A DNA stretch of 64,000 nucleotides, from assembly GCA_005784505.1 (NCBI GenBank), contig VCAZ01000022.1:1309195-1373194 (forward strand), read 5' to 3'. The notes beneath the pieces were generated by a model that saw nothing but the letters and a program-made list of their open reading frames with translations, did no database searches and had not been told where the DNA came from. The stretch is from Bagarius yarrelli. Taxonomy: Eukaryota > Chordata > Actinopteri > Siluriformes > Sisoridae. The translations under genes and the position numbers were made by a program. Of this stretch, positions 13,801-23,550 are shown in pieces (within the stretch, counting starts at the first letter, position 1; each line of letters starts with the position of its first letter).

Positions 13801-16800
13801 ATGCGCAGGAGCGGGAAGCAAATGTAGAAGGAAAACCAAATGAGCAGGAGCCGAATGTAAATGAGCCAGAGGCAAATGTAAATGTAAAAGGTAAACCACA
13901 GGAGCCGGAGGCAAAAGTAAAGGAGCCGGAGGCAAAAGTAAAGGAGCCGGAGGCAAAAGTAAAGGAGCCAGAGTCAAATGTAGAAGTAAAACTACAGGAG
14001 CAGGAGGCAAATGCACAGGAGCAGGAGGCAAATGCAGAAGGTAAATCAAAAGGGCAGGAGACAAATGCACAGGAGCAAGAGGGACAGATTCAGGAAGTGC
14101 AGACTGAAAAGGCAGAGGTGCATTGAAGCACAGGTCCAAGACCTACAGGAACAAGAAATTCGGACACATGACATAAATAGACAGGAAATAGCGTCCCAGG
14201 TGCAGGTTGAGCAGGGTGGAGAGGAGCAGGTGACACAGGCTCAGGAGGTGCTTAAGGTACAGGATTCCCAGACAGAGAAGGCAGAGGCACAGGAAGCACC
14301 AGATGGCCAGGTGCATGAGGCGAAGGCGCAGGAAGTACAAACGCAACCGGCACGGAGAGGCAGACCTCCTAAACTGGTTAAGCAAACCAGTAAGTTATTA
14401 ACGTTTGTGTATCAAAATGCACATTCTGTTTGTACACTGCCTTCTAACAATAAGGAACTCACTGAAATCGAACCTGTCCTGTGCCCCTTTTTTTAGGTAG
14501 TGCGTCCAAGTCAGACGGACAAGAGGAGGACAAATCTGATGTTTCAGAAGTGGTGAATATATTTGTTACTAATCCAGCTAACATGTATACACCTATATCA
14601 GATTAGGAGTATGATAGATAATCATTTTTGTGTGTTTTTTTGCTGTTTTTTAGGATGAGCGCCTGGAAGGTAGAGTGACCCGTAAAGGACGTCGGTCCAG
14701 TCAGAGAACAGCACCAGCCAAGGAAACCGGTATGCATTTTAGTGATCTTATTTAACACCTACAAATATAATGTCTCTCTATTGATCCGAAGAACAAGATT
14801 TATATCGTAATATGTTTGTTTCAGCATCTAAAGCTCAAACCAGTCAGGAGACCAAGGACACGGATGCTAACAAACGGACGCGGAAAAATGTGAGGAGAAA
14901 AACGATTTTTGTGTGCGTCTGTATTTCTTTGACTTTTTTTAATGCGATGTTTGTGTTCGACAGAGTGAAAATGATGAGGATGAAGAAGGGAACAGAACAC
15001 AGAAAAAAACATCCAAGGGTTCAGGTGCTGCACAAAAAGAAGCTGGTGAGTGAGCAAAAACCAGTTAAGTCTTGGTAAGATGTGGACAGACAGCTAGATG
15101 GTAAAATAGACACACGGACAGGTTGACGTTACCAATATGTAGAAAGACGTTAGAAATAACTTTAATTCTTTCCTGTTATTCCCAGTATCAACGCCTGAGG
15201 ACGCGGAGACGACAACAGCAGAGGAAGTGGAGCAAAAAGAGGTGGAGTTATTTTTTTTCCATGTACAAATATCGAGCAAGGTATGTGACAAATTTTTAAT
15301 GTGTGTGTGTGTGTGTGTAGGTGCGTAGAGGAAGACGTTCCGGAGCTCAGACGGCGGCTATGGGTAAGTGGATTTATTCAGGCAAGTCTTCATTATTGAA
15401 ACCAACAATCAAAGTCTGGTATCTCAGTGGTAACGGCGTTGGATTGCTGATTATGGGTTTAATCCCCAACTCCATTAAGCTGCACTAAAAACTGTTTAGT
15501 TGGATTAGTAAAATTTAAATAAATTAAATAATCCTAATTTGTAGTATTGAATCGCTCATTTATCGCGATATACCTATAATTTTGATATATTGTACAGCCC
15601 TACTGTGATTTTCGTTACAGCTAAACCGTCACTCAAGAGAAAGAGGTCTGATCAAGCTGAGGATCCTGATAAAGTGAGAAATGTAAGTAGAATAAAGTGT
15701 GTGTGTGTGTGTGTTTGTTTGACCAGCAGAGAAATGGGAAGGAGAATAAGAATGAAAGCAAGAGAGAAAGGAGAGCGCGTTCACATGTAGTGAATATGTC
15801 CTGGTTAACTTACTAATAGATGTCTGTGTCCGAGTAGCATACATGTACATCTGCTCACTGTTTTTGAAGGAACTTGCAGCTGAGAAAAAGGAAGAGGAGC
15901 CTGCAAAAAGAGCCCGGAAAGAAAGAGGTAAAAAAACCAGAAACAATTGATTTGTTCAAAAGTAAAAAGATTTTAAGTGTCTTTAGTTGATTCTACTCTT
16001 CATCATGTCCGTCTCAGAGAGCGTGACTGAAGAGGAAGAAGAGGACAAAGAGAAAGCGAGCTCCAAAGAAAAGGCTGTGAGTCCATCACACACTTATCTT
16101 AACATATTTTGTCTGATTTAAATGAATAAATATTTAACAGTTCGCCATCTTTTGAACACCAATAACGCCACCTGTCTTCTAGGAGGATGAGGAACCAGTG
16201 AAAAAGGCTCCACGCCGAGGAAGACCCTCAAAAATCCTTTCTAACGTGGATGACTCGGGTGCGACAGTACTGTCTGTATGTGTGTTGTGTTTTAAAGTGG
16301 GTTTTGCTGTGCTTGAGTTTTACTTTTCTTTTTTTTTTGTTTTTAATTCAGCAGCTTCAGAGAAGAAAGACGGAGAGACAGAGACCGGTGAAGACGATGA
16401 GGAGAAAGAGGAAGAGGAGGAAACCAAAATAAGAGCCACAACACGTTCTGCATCTCGGCTGGAAGCTGAAAAGTAATTTTTTTTTTTATTGTATTTGTTC
16501 CCTATAATGATCATTAATGCTAATTACTTCATATGGTTTGTATATATATACACGTTTATTTTTAAGGACAGTAACAGACACTAAGCTAATGTTTAACATT
16601 ATTAATAACGTTTGCCAAGAAAATTAATATAAATAAAAAATTTTTTTTGCATGAAGAAATAAGCCAAGTAAGCCATCAACCAGAGCGGTGAGCAAACTGA
16701 GCGGGAAAGAAGAGAGCTCGCCGAGCACACGGTGTGTAAACGCTTTTGAGTAACAGAAAAAAGGATGACGAAAGGGGACAAATAGGGGTAGCAGTTGGTA

Positions 16801-17315
16801 TGAGTGCGGTGGAATGGTATGTAGGGGCAAGTGTGAGGGTGTAGGATTCGGATGAAGGGGTTGGTGTGGGAATAATTGCAGGTGAAGAGATTGGTATGAG
16901 CGGGGTCGAAATGGATGCGGGTTAAGGGGTTGGTATGGGGGTGTGGGAATGGATGCGGGTAAAAGTGAGGTGTATGAGTAGAGGTTTCGGGGTACGAGTG
17001 GGTATAATGTAGTGTTTCAGAGTAAAAGTGTAGGCGGGGCTGTAGGACTTTGGGTTACTTGTACGTATTTATGAGGCTGTATAGGGGAAGGCGGGGGGAA
17101 AATGTAAGACAGGTGTGGGCTTGTGTTTTTCTGAATGAAGGTGTAAATGTTCTTAAACACTAAGTAATAACCTCTCTCCCTCTCTTAGTTCCTCTCGTTC
17201 TCAGAGCGCTGCTGCCGCAGTTAAGGGTCGTAAAGGCGACTCGAGTTCTCCTACACCTCGGACCCGTGCTGGGCAAAAACCCGAAGAGCCGCCCGCAAAA
17301 AGAACCAAACGATGA
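4751..17315 (+). CDS. bod1l1: Biorientation of chromosomes in cell division 1-like 1, 25 coding exons
   Basis: Large nuclear protein known in human for protecting stalled replication forks and binding the SETD1A/COMPASS complex. Exons: 4751-4869, 5702-5826, 6051-6235, 6432-6842, 7905-8054, 8582-8745, 8898-8985, 9098-9209, 9308-9371, 10467-12819, 13200-13261, 13372-14389, 14497-14552, 14654-14729, 14825-14889, 14964-15045, 15186-15241, 15321-15363, 15621-15682, 15870-15927, 16018-16076, 16183-16258, 16352-16472, 16657-16731, 17189-17315. Exons 1-3 encode the BOD1/Shg1 domain (GDPQLVAMIVNHLK, VDNFVSNHL, VVDPKVQHTFRPQVE). Exon 4 is Glu/Lys-rich; exon 5 has the conserved GLSDITVSSVHTSDLSSF; exon 6 has YVHKPFLYSRYYSDSDDE. 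The tail carries AT-hook cores (RRGRPPK, RRGRPSK). About 1,934 aa against about 3,050 in human. The frame is broken by two extra bases in exon 1 and a -1/+1 pair in exon 12 (see findings), probably assembly errors. Confidence 0.92.
5185..5570. repeat. ATCC/ATCT tetranucleotide tract in bod1l1 intron 1
   Basis: Imperfect repeats of CATCCAATCTATC type run for nearly 400 bases. The small reading frame through it only reflects the repeat. A C9 run followed by (CA)n sits just after it near 5612. Confidence 0.8.
6910..7350. repeat. Degenerate interspersed repeat (family A) in bod1l1 intron 4
   Basis: Contains phrases such as CCAAAAGTTTGTGGACACCTGA, ACCCTGTTCCAGCATGACAA and TTGTAGCTGAATTGTAGCTCC that recur, diverged, at about 37660-38010 and 42000-42270. 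Similar phrases are common in fish genomes. I cannot assign the superfamily from sequence alone. Confidence 0.6.
7515..7690 (-). repeat. Fragment of a common fish interspersed repeat (family B)
   Basis: Reads GTTAGCACTGTTTCCTCACAG, then TTTCTTCCCACAGTCC and CCCTGTGATGGACTGG. It is the reverse-oriented, shortened relative of the copy at about 51225-51640, lying in bod1l1 intron 4. The class was not determined. Confidence 0.65.
8101..8258 (+). repeat. tRNA-derived SINE copy in bod1l1 intron 5
   Basis: A tRNA-like head (GGTAGCGCAGTGGGAAAGGCG) is followed by the shared body GCCACTGCTGGGCCCCTGAGC and a tail ending GTGTGCCAAATGGC. The head is too degenerate to be a tRNA gene. Other copies occur near 9845, 10180, 15411, 18327, 24533, 25168, 37479 and 50040. 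Confidence 0.75.
9487..9955 (-). repeat. Repeat remnants in bod1l1 intron 9
   Basis: A SINE tail fragment (GGCACTTGGCGGACGCC) lies at 9494-9510. A 20-base tandem unit with ATCACGATAC at 9561, 9581 and 9601 follows, and together with GTATCGTGATAC just before it forms a small inverted repeat. A strongly diverged reverse SINE runs at about 9845-9955. No coding exon was seen here. Confidence 0.6.
10180..10346 (-). repeat. Near full-length tRNA-derived SINE, reverse orientation
   Basis: Starts with the tail GCATTTGGCAGATGCC, then TGCTCAGGGGCCCAGCAGTGG, then the reverse complement of the tRNA-like head (TCCAACACCTTAACCACTAAG). It lies about 120 bases upstream of the acceptor of the largest bod1l1 exon. 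It is the best preserved copy in the window. Confidence 0.8.
10467..12819 (+). CDS. bod1l1: bod1l1 exon 10, giant central exon
   Basis: A single 2,353-base open exon starting GATGTGATGAAG after TATGTAG and ending CACTGAAG before GTAACG. The first half is Lys/Glu-rich and disordered-looking. The second half is Ser/Pro/Thr-rich with loosely repeated ESDLTTPE-type phrases. Near the end there is an acidic patch (ALSDITPDPDDDEEAAQ) and the segment ADALLSLMDVC. It corresponds to the equally large, poorly conserved central exon of mammalian BOD1L1. It is fully open, which argues that the gene is not a decayed pseudogene. Confidence 0.9.
13555..14100 (+). repeat. Coding minisatellite in bod1l1 exon 12
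   Basis: A 21-base unit encoding EANAQEQ is repeated at the start. It grades into 18- to 21-base units encoding NEPEANA and KEPEAKV, then degenerate units. The fourth clear unit (near 13622) lacks one base (GGGCAAAT for GAGGCAAAT), shifting the frame by -1. The frame is restored by an extra T near 14123. The result is an acidic, Gln/Glu/Ala-rich low-complexity segment. Confidence 0.85.
15411..15600 (+). repeat. SINE head and repeat debris in bod1l1 intron 18
   Basis: GGTATCTCAGTGGTAACGGCG and GGTTTAATCCCCAACTCC form a tRNA-like SINE head. It is followed by TATCGCGATATAC-type sequence similar to that at 9550. Confidence 0.55.
16745..17060 (+). repeat. G-rich degenerate minisatellite in bod1l1 intron 24
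   Basis: About 300 bases of variations on GGTATGGGGGTGTGGGAATGGATGCGGGT-like text with many GGG/GGGG runs on the sense strand. It fills most of the last intron. G-quadruplex formation is possible but only inferred. Confidence 0.6.
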
Positions 17316-18326
17316 TGTGAATTTGTGTAGCGTTTGCTTTAAACAGAATCGCTGTGATGACATCATTGTCACATTATACACATTATGTATGTACACTATC
17401 ATATGTACATATATATATATATATATATATACCACCTTGCTGACTATCCAGTACATTTTTAATGTCACATTTGTCTATATTTTTTGGTTTTTTTAGAATA
17501 TAATCTGAATCTTTCTTTTCAAAAGGTTATAGAATCAGAACATGTCCAAAGGTTTCAGTTTTTTTAGATTATTTTTTTTTATTACTAGAAACATTTTACA
17601 ACCATTATATCCCATAATCTGAGGTAAAACCTTAGTGTTTTGGTAAAATGTGGTGAATTTTACGGGAACCAGATTCTTTGAATGTTTTTTTTCCATAGCC
17701 TTTGGCTCCACTAAACACACACACACTAAGATCCCGTGTTACACCAAAAAGAACATGATACATCGGATAATAATTGAGATTGTGTTTTTTATCCCGGTAT
17801 ATGATATTGTAATATTACAAGCCTAAAACATTTTATTAGTACATATTACATAAACCGTATCGTACCGTCGACCCTTCAGGAAAGAGATTCTCTTCTCTCC
17901 AATTAAAGTTTACTTGTTAACTCCAGGTTTATTATTATTTTTTTATGTATTTTGTGCCATTTGCCTTGTGTTTTTTGCGCCTGGTAGCGTGTTTATCTGC
18001 GTGTGTGCTGATCTTGTTGCCGTGTTCAACATGAAGACACTCATTCTGTGAATGTAAAAAAAAAAAACAACGAAAAACTATTTCTTTTATACATTTTAGC
18101 TTTTATTAAAAAGGCCACCGGGACCATGACTGTGTAGTGTGCACTTTATTATTTCTGGATTTTTACTGTAGGATTTTCTTTTTCTTGTTAGGAAGCTTTT
18201 GTTCTCTTCATCTGTAAATCAAACTGTTTCATTCCCTTTTATTTCTATAGTTTTTACATTTATACGGTATTTCTGCTATAATGGTAGACGTCCTTATTTA
18301 ACGCTGCTTACTTATATCTTTTTTTG

Positions 18327-18520
18327 GAGCACTTAATGGTTAAGGGTCTTACTCAGGGGCTCAGCAGTGGCGGTTTGGTGGTGCTGGGTATTAAAACCAC
18401 TCAGTCAGTAGTCTAAAACTCCAACCACCGAGCTACCATTTCCTCAATAGTCTGCATTATTAGCCAGTATTTGTGTTTTTTTAGTTGATGTAGGGTTCCT
18501 ATCAAGCAGAGTTTTTTTTT
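18327..18520 (-). repeat. SINE copy with conserved 3' flank
   Basis: TACTCAGGGGCTCAGCAGTGG and ACCGAGCTACCATTTCC mark the reverse SINE. It continues with ATAGTCTGCATTATTAG and AGTTGATGTAGG, which are also found next to the copies at 24.6 and 25.1 kb, so the repeat unit is longer than the SINE body. Confidence 0.65.
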
Positions 18521-19189
18521 TTTTTTCTTCTAAGTTTTTAGTCTGCTATTTTTTGCCTGCCGTAGTTTTGGGTCGTCCATTTTACTGCCACTTTCCAATA
18601 TTTTCCTATTTTCAGTAGTGTCAAAGTTTCCTTGTTCTCAAAGTCCAGAGTCCAAAGTCTTTTCATAAATCTTTCTCTTTTTCTCTCTCTCTCTGCCTCT
18701 TTTCACAAAATGTTAAGTTTTCCTAGTATCTGGTTTTACTCATTTAAGTGATATTTAGTGCCTGTAAACGACATGATCTATATGAACAACGAACATCTAC
18801 AAAAAATCATATCATTTGGGGTCCCTATGGGGGCACTTGTAGTGAGTACGGGGGTTCTGTCATTTTTTTTCTCTGTTTTTCTTGATTAATTGTTTACTGC
18901 TGGTTTTCCTGATTTACAAAAGCAAAAACAAAAAAAATGAAGCCTTCAATCTCTAAAAAAAAATAAATCTGTTAAGTAATTAGCTGTAATCCAGCTGCTG
19001 AAATATTACACAGTTGTTGTTCCAGTGTGAGTCAACAGGGGGCAGCCTTACCCACTAATATTGGGATAAGATTATTCCTGACACTTTACAAAATCCTGGA
19101 AAATCCTGTCAGTCTAGAATTTTCTGGACCAAGACAAGAAATTTCCTTTAAAAAATTAGCACGAACATATTTATGTGTAAAATTAAATC

Positions 19190-19748
19190 ATTTTTTTCCT
19201 CTATTCCTCTCTCTCTCTTGGCCTCTTTCTCTATTTTTTCCTTCTTTCTCTCTCTCTTCTTTTATCTATTTCTTCTCTCTCTTTCTCTCTATTCTCTCCT
19301 CAATTTCTTTCCTCCCTTTTTCTTTTTCTCTCTTTCCTCTCTGTTCTTCCCTTTCTCTCTTTTTTTCTCTATTTCTACTTGCTTTTTTCTCTCCCTTTTC
19401 CCTATTTCTCTCCTCTATTTCTCTTCCTCTTTGCCTCTTTCTCTCTTTTTATCGCTCTTTCTCTCTCTGTCTTTCTCTCGTTTTCTGTCTATTTTTCTGT
19501 TTCTCTCTCTCTGACTTTTTTTTGTATTTCTCTATTTCTCTCTTTTTTCAATTTTTCTCTTTTTCCCTTTCTCTATGCCTCTTTCTTTCGTTTTCTCTCT
19601 TTTTTCCCTATTTCTCTCTCTCTCGACCTCTTTCTCTCTTTTTTCCTGTTTCTCTATTTTTTTTAATTCTTTCTTTTCTCTATTTCCCTCTTGTTCTCTA
19701 TGCCTCTTTCTCTCTTTTTTTCTCCATTTCTCTCTCTCTCTCTCTCTC
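19190..19748 (+). repeat. 560-base polypyrimidine tract
   Basis: Almost uninterrupted C/T of TCTCTTTCTCT type with short TATTT interruptions, ending in (TC)n(AC)n. It opens spurious frames on both strands. Such tracts can form triplex DNA (general knowledge). Confidence 0.9.
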
Positions 19749-20174
19749 ACACACACACTCGTGTCTTTATGCTGAGATAAAATCTTACGGTGGTTTGTGT
19801 CTGGATGACGGATGGGATGTGGAAACGCGTCAGATGTTGCAGTTCGCAGCACTGTGCGGTTATTTATCACAGGCGGTCCTGATGATGGGAAAACACGGCA
19901 GTGTTGAATGTTTGGTCACATTTGACTGCTTCATGTTCAAGGCAGTGTTTTTCCCCCCGTAAAACCCGCCGCTTCTATGTGAGAGAGAAACGCAAACGGG
20001 GCTCAGATTCGGTATGAAAGAGTCGATTGATAAATTAAAACATTAAACATGAATTTACGTGTTCAAAATATGAGGCATAATGAAGGATTTTATTGATTCT
20101 CGGCACGAGTGAATAAAGCAGCAAACCAACCAACTGATTTCTTTACTGAACCGCGTCAGTTTTTAGACATTTTG

Positions 20175-20176
20175 TC

Positions 20177-20224
<48 letters not shown>

Positions 20225-20507
20225 TATTAATTATATTTCTGTTATTATTATTACTATTATTATTATAACTAACAACAACAACGATATTAATAATAATAAT
20301 AACTAACAATAATAACAGTAAATAATAATAATTAACAACAACAATAATAATATATAAAACTTTTCTAGGCGTTAATGTATAAAAAAGCTTATAGCTAATA
20401 AATATAAATTAAATTAATAATAATATATAAATATAATATAAATTAACTGTATCACCTATTAAGGGTGAGTAAAGATATTTAAAGGTTTTAATTAAACTAT
20501 GAACAAA

Positions 20508-20540
<33 letters not shown>

Positions 20541-21054
20541 ATAAAAAGAATCTATTGGACGTGAATAAATTACCGTAATTGCTTAATTAATTCGAGCAGT
20601 TATCTCCATTTACAATATATATTTGTCTGTGCGTATTATAATACCGTATTTACGCGCACACCGAATCTCTATAGCGACCTAACGGTTCAGTCAGATTTGG
20701 AAAGTTGGAGTTCAGCTCGTGCACTGAATTGTCCACAAGATGGAGAGAAAGAATCATTTGGTCGCTTCATTACTGCGCCAGATTTCATGTTTATTTAAGG
20801 GTGAAAACCGTATTAGTCACAGTGGACTGGATCAATAATAGATCATTATTTACTAATCCAATACGGCATGGGATCCAGTCTGACGGGGGAAATGAGTCGG
20901 TTGTAAAAATATATATATATGTTGTGAATGTTGAAGGTTTTATTTTAAGTCTGTTTAATACTTTAGTAAGATTTATAGATCAACTAACATTTACTGATTT
21001 TGTCAGGTGAAACTAGTTATTATATTAATATAATTAATGAATTTATACTGGGTA

Positions 21055-21098
<44 letters not shown>

Positions 21099-21695
21099 GT
21101 CTGAGGAATCTGTAAATTTGGATATTAATAATTAAAAGAACCACAAACAGAAAAAATAACACTAATGATAGGCAGCAGGAACAAACTTAAGAAATGTTAA
21201 AAAAAAAAAAATGCAATAAAATTAAACACAATCCGCATTTTTAATTCATGCAAAAACAATCCTAAAATCTCATTCTCTATTTTGCGCGAAAGGTCAAAAT
21301 TTCAATCTTTATTTAATTCTCACTCTCAAATATGTATATATATAATTATTAAATAAATTTGTAACCGCATTAATGTATAAAGACTTTTTTTTACTTGTCA
21401 TAATTTTCCCCTATATTTACACATAACATTGAGAAAATTACATTCAACAAATTATTTATTATTAATATATTTACACAACTGACCGCATTTCAAACTACAT
21501 ATTCACTAAAAAAAAAAAAATACTTTTTGGTCGATTTACCCTACAAACGCCATAACCCACAGGAAATTATTTTACATTTTATTACTGGAAGTTCCTGAAT
21601 GTTTTAATACATCCAGGCATATGTATAAATATATAAATGTATAAATATATAAATGTATAAATGATATAAATATAAATATATAAATATATAAATGT
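20175..21695. repeat. AT-rich microsatellite cluster
   Basis: (ATA/TTA)n at about 20178-20350, (TCTA)n at 20510-20540, (ATA)n at 21056-21096 and a TATAAATATATAAATG-type repeat at 21620-21695, in AT-rich DNA lacking exons. Confidence 0.75.
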
Positions 21696-22309
21696 TTTTG
21701 GAAACTTTAACAGTTACTGAAGATAAACAGGCGAAATCTCTTTATTTATATGTCGTTAGTAGGGAAACGTGGGATTATACAGGTTGTTATTATGATAATT
21801 ATAATACTTTTTAACAATAATGGATCATTCATACATTAAAAATGGCAATTAATTTAAACGGGTTTATTTTGACATAAAGGATTAAATTAATGATTATACT
21901 AAATAGTGAAGTAGTTATTGGACTATATATTTTAAGTATAATAGCGGGTAATTTAAAATGCCCCTATAGAGGTAATAGACTGCAACATGACGCACCGGGA
22001 TTAAGTCCAAAGAGAGAAACAGCAGGGCTTTACGGTAAAGTCAAACCCTTTTATATGTGTAAAATACGCGCATTGCCTTATAAGCGGGTTTAGATGGTTT
22101 ATTAAGTGGCGGTTAGTTATTTACTTCTATATCCATTTCTGGGAGACAGCCGCCCTAAACTGTTTATACTGTTTTAATGATTGATCGGTGAAATACTGCT
22201 GAACCTGCGACACATCAGCACGTGTATTCAAACGTGCAGCGACGCCGGCAATGATGAGAATAACGAACAAATAATATAAGGTATTATAGCTTATTATATA
22301 TATTTCACA

Positions 22310-22650
22310 TATGTCTGTCTATCTATCTATCTATCTGACTGTCTATCTATCTATCTATCTGACTGTCTATCTATCTATCTATCCAACTTTTTTAACTATC
22401 TATCTGTCTGTCTGTGTGTCTGTCTATCTATCTATCTATTTTATCTGACTGACTATCTATCTATCTATCCAACTTTTTTAACTATCTATCTGTCTGTCTG
22501 TCCTGTCTGTCTCTCTATCTATCTATCTATCTATCTATTTATCTGTCCAACTTTTTTAACTAACTATCTGACTGACTGTCTATCTATCTATCTATCTATC
22601 TGACTGACAGACTGTCTGTCTATCTATCTATCTATCTATCTATCTATAAC
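22310..22650. repeat. Compound TATC/TGTC repeat with higher-order pattern
   Basis: (CTAT)n blocks alternate with (CTGT)n. The spacer CCAACTTTTTTAACTATCTA is repeated three times, showing that larger units were duplicated. Confidence 0.8.
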
Positions 22651-22734
22651 TCACATTAAAATGTCTCTTGCATGGTTGCTATAATTTTCTGTTCGCTTTA
22701 ATTCATTTCCCATCCCAAATTTCTATCCTGAAAA

Positions 22735-22975
22735 CATTTTTCAAACGTTCGGTTTTCGTTTGGGGAGAAACATTTTAAAAACATTCATTAGAAACGAATA
22801 ACCTAATAAGGAGGTTCAAGTGCCAGAACATTGTAGGACATCGCCTGTTTTCTCTGAACATCCTAAGTGCGTTAAAAGGACGTTATAGGAACGTTATTTA
22901 AAGGTTTGGGCCTGACATTTGGACAACTTTACGTTAGCTACGACACGTACGTTAAGAACGTTAACAAACGGATAG
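22735..22975. repeat. AACGTT-rich degenerate repeat, copy 1
   Basis: Dense in GAACGTT/AACGTTA and CATT variants, such as GGACGTTATAGGAACGTTAT. Relatives follow at 24085-24260, directly after the nkx3-2 exon 1 donor, and at 27550-27840. Confidence 0.55.
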
Positions 22976-23159
22976 AATGACTGACAATCGGGTGCAGCAA
23001 ACAGTATCCGTCTATTTACAGTTTATTTACTACACACACACACCCCAGACATCGCGTTAGAGCGCGTGGCAGAGGTGATTTTTTTTCCATCCGGGTACTG
23101 TTTCTCTACTCTTTAGTACTGATAGTATGTGCACGGAGTTTGGGCGTTTCAGTATTAAC

Positions 23160-23550
23160 GCGAGAACCAATCACGCACTTGCCCCACTGCCACCCTGACC
23201 AATAGGCAGCAAATTATTTTTTATTTTGGGGGGAGGGGGTGGGCTATGTGACGTCACTCACAGGTGAAAGCGGGGACGGTTATTGACTGGCTCTGTAAGC
23301 TGTGTATGTGTGTGTGGGGGGGGTCTCTCTCTCTCTCCCTCTCTCCTTCTCTCTCTCTCTCGGACGCAGGAGCAGCGATGCAGCGACGTGGATCGAAATG
23401 AAAGTAGTGGAAGCCTGTTGGAGTAGAAGGGCGCGTGATGAGTGGATGAGCGCACGCACCCTGTACGAATTTTCTCTCTGACCTCGCTTGCCTTCCATTT
23501 TGCTGTTGTTGTAGTTTCCGTTTGGGTTCTTGAGTTCCTTTACGCGCGCG
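23160..23550 (+). promoter_or_regulatory. Likely nkx3-2 promoter and 5' UTR
   Basis: GC-richer than its surroundings, with CCAAT boxes at 23167 and 23199, a perfect palindromic CRE TGACGTCA at 23249, and a G-rich run (GGGGGGAGGGGGTGGG) before it. (GT)n and (CT)n stretches lie in the presumed 5' UTR. The exact start site cannot be read from the sequence. Confidence 0.5.

Larger units (their letters stand above)
17316..23150. other. bod1l1 3' UTR and repeat-rich spacer to nkx3-2
   Basis: Begins with the bod1l1 3' UTR, which includes (TA)n at 17408-17432. It then holds a reverse SINE at about 18327-18520, a polypyrimidine tract at 19190-19748, AAT-type and GATA-type microsatellites at about 20175-20310, 20510-20540 and 21055-21100, an ATAAATGT repeat at 21615-21695, and tetranucleotides at 22310-22650. 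No protein gene was found; the long frame at 19027-19962 is an artefact of the pyrimidine tract. Confidence 0.7.

Noticed and set aside
13393..14139. 248-codon antisense Leu/Pro/His frame
   Set aside because: Shadow of the 21-base coding minisatellite, whose unit is a multiple of three.
4751..17315. bod1l1 as a pseudogene
   Set aside because: Four single-base indels are confined to one small exon and one minisatellite, while 25 exons keep correct phase and splice sites and the largest exon is open.
19027..19962. 311-codon open frame on the + strand
   Set aside because: It is Phe/Leu/Ser only because it runs through the polypyrimidine tract; no domain and no splice-site support.
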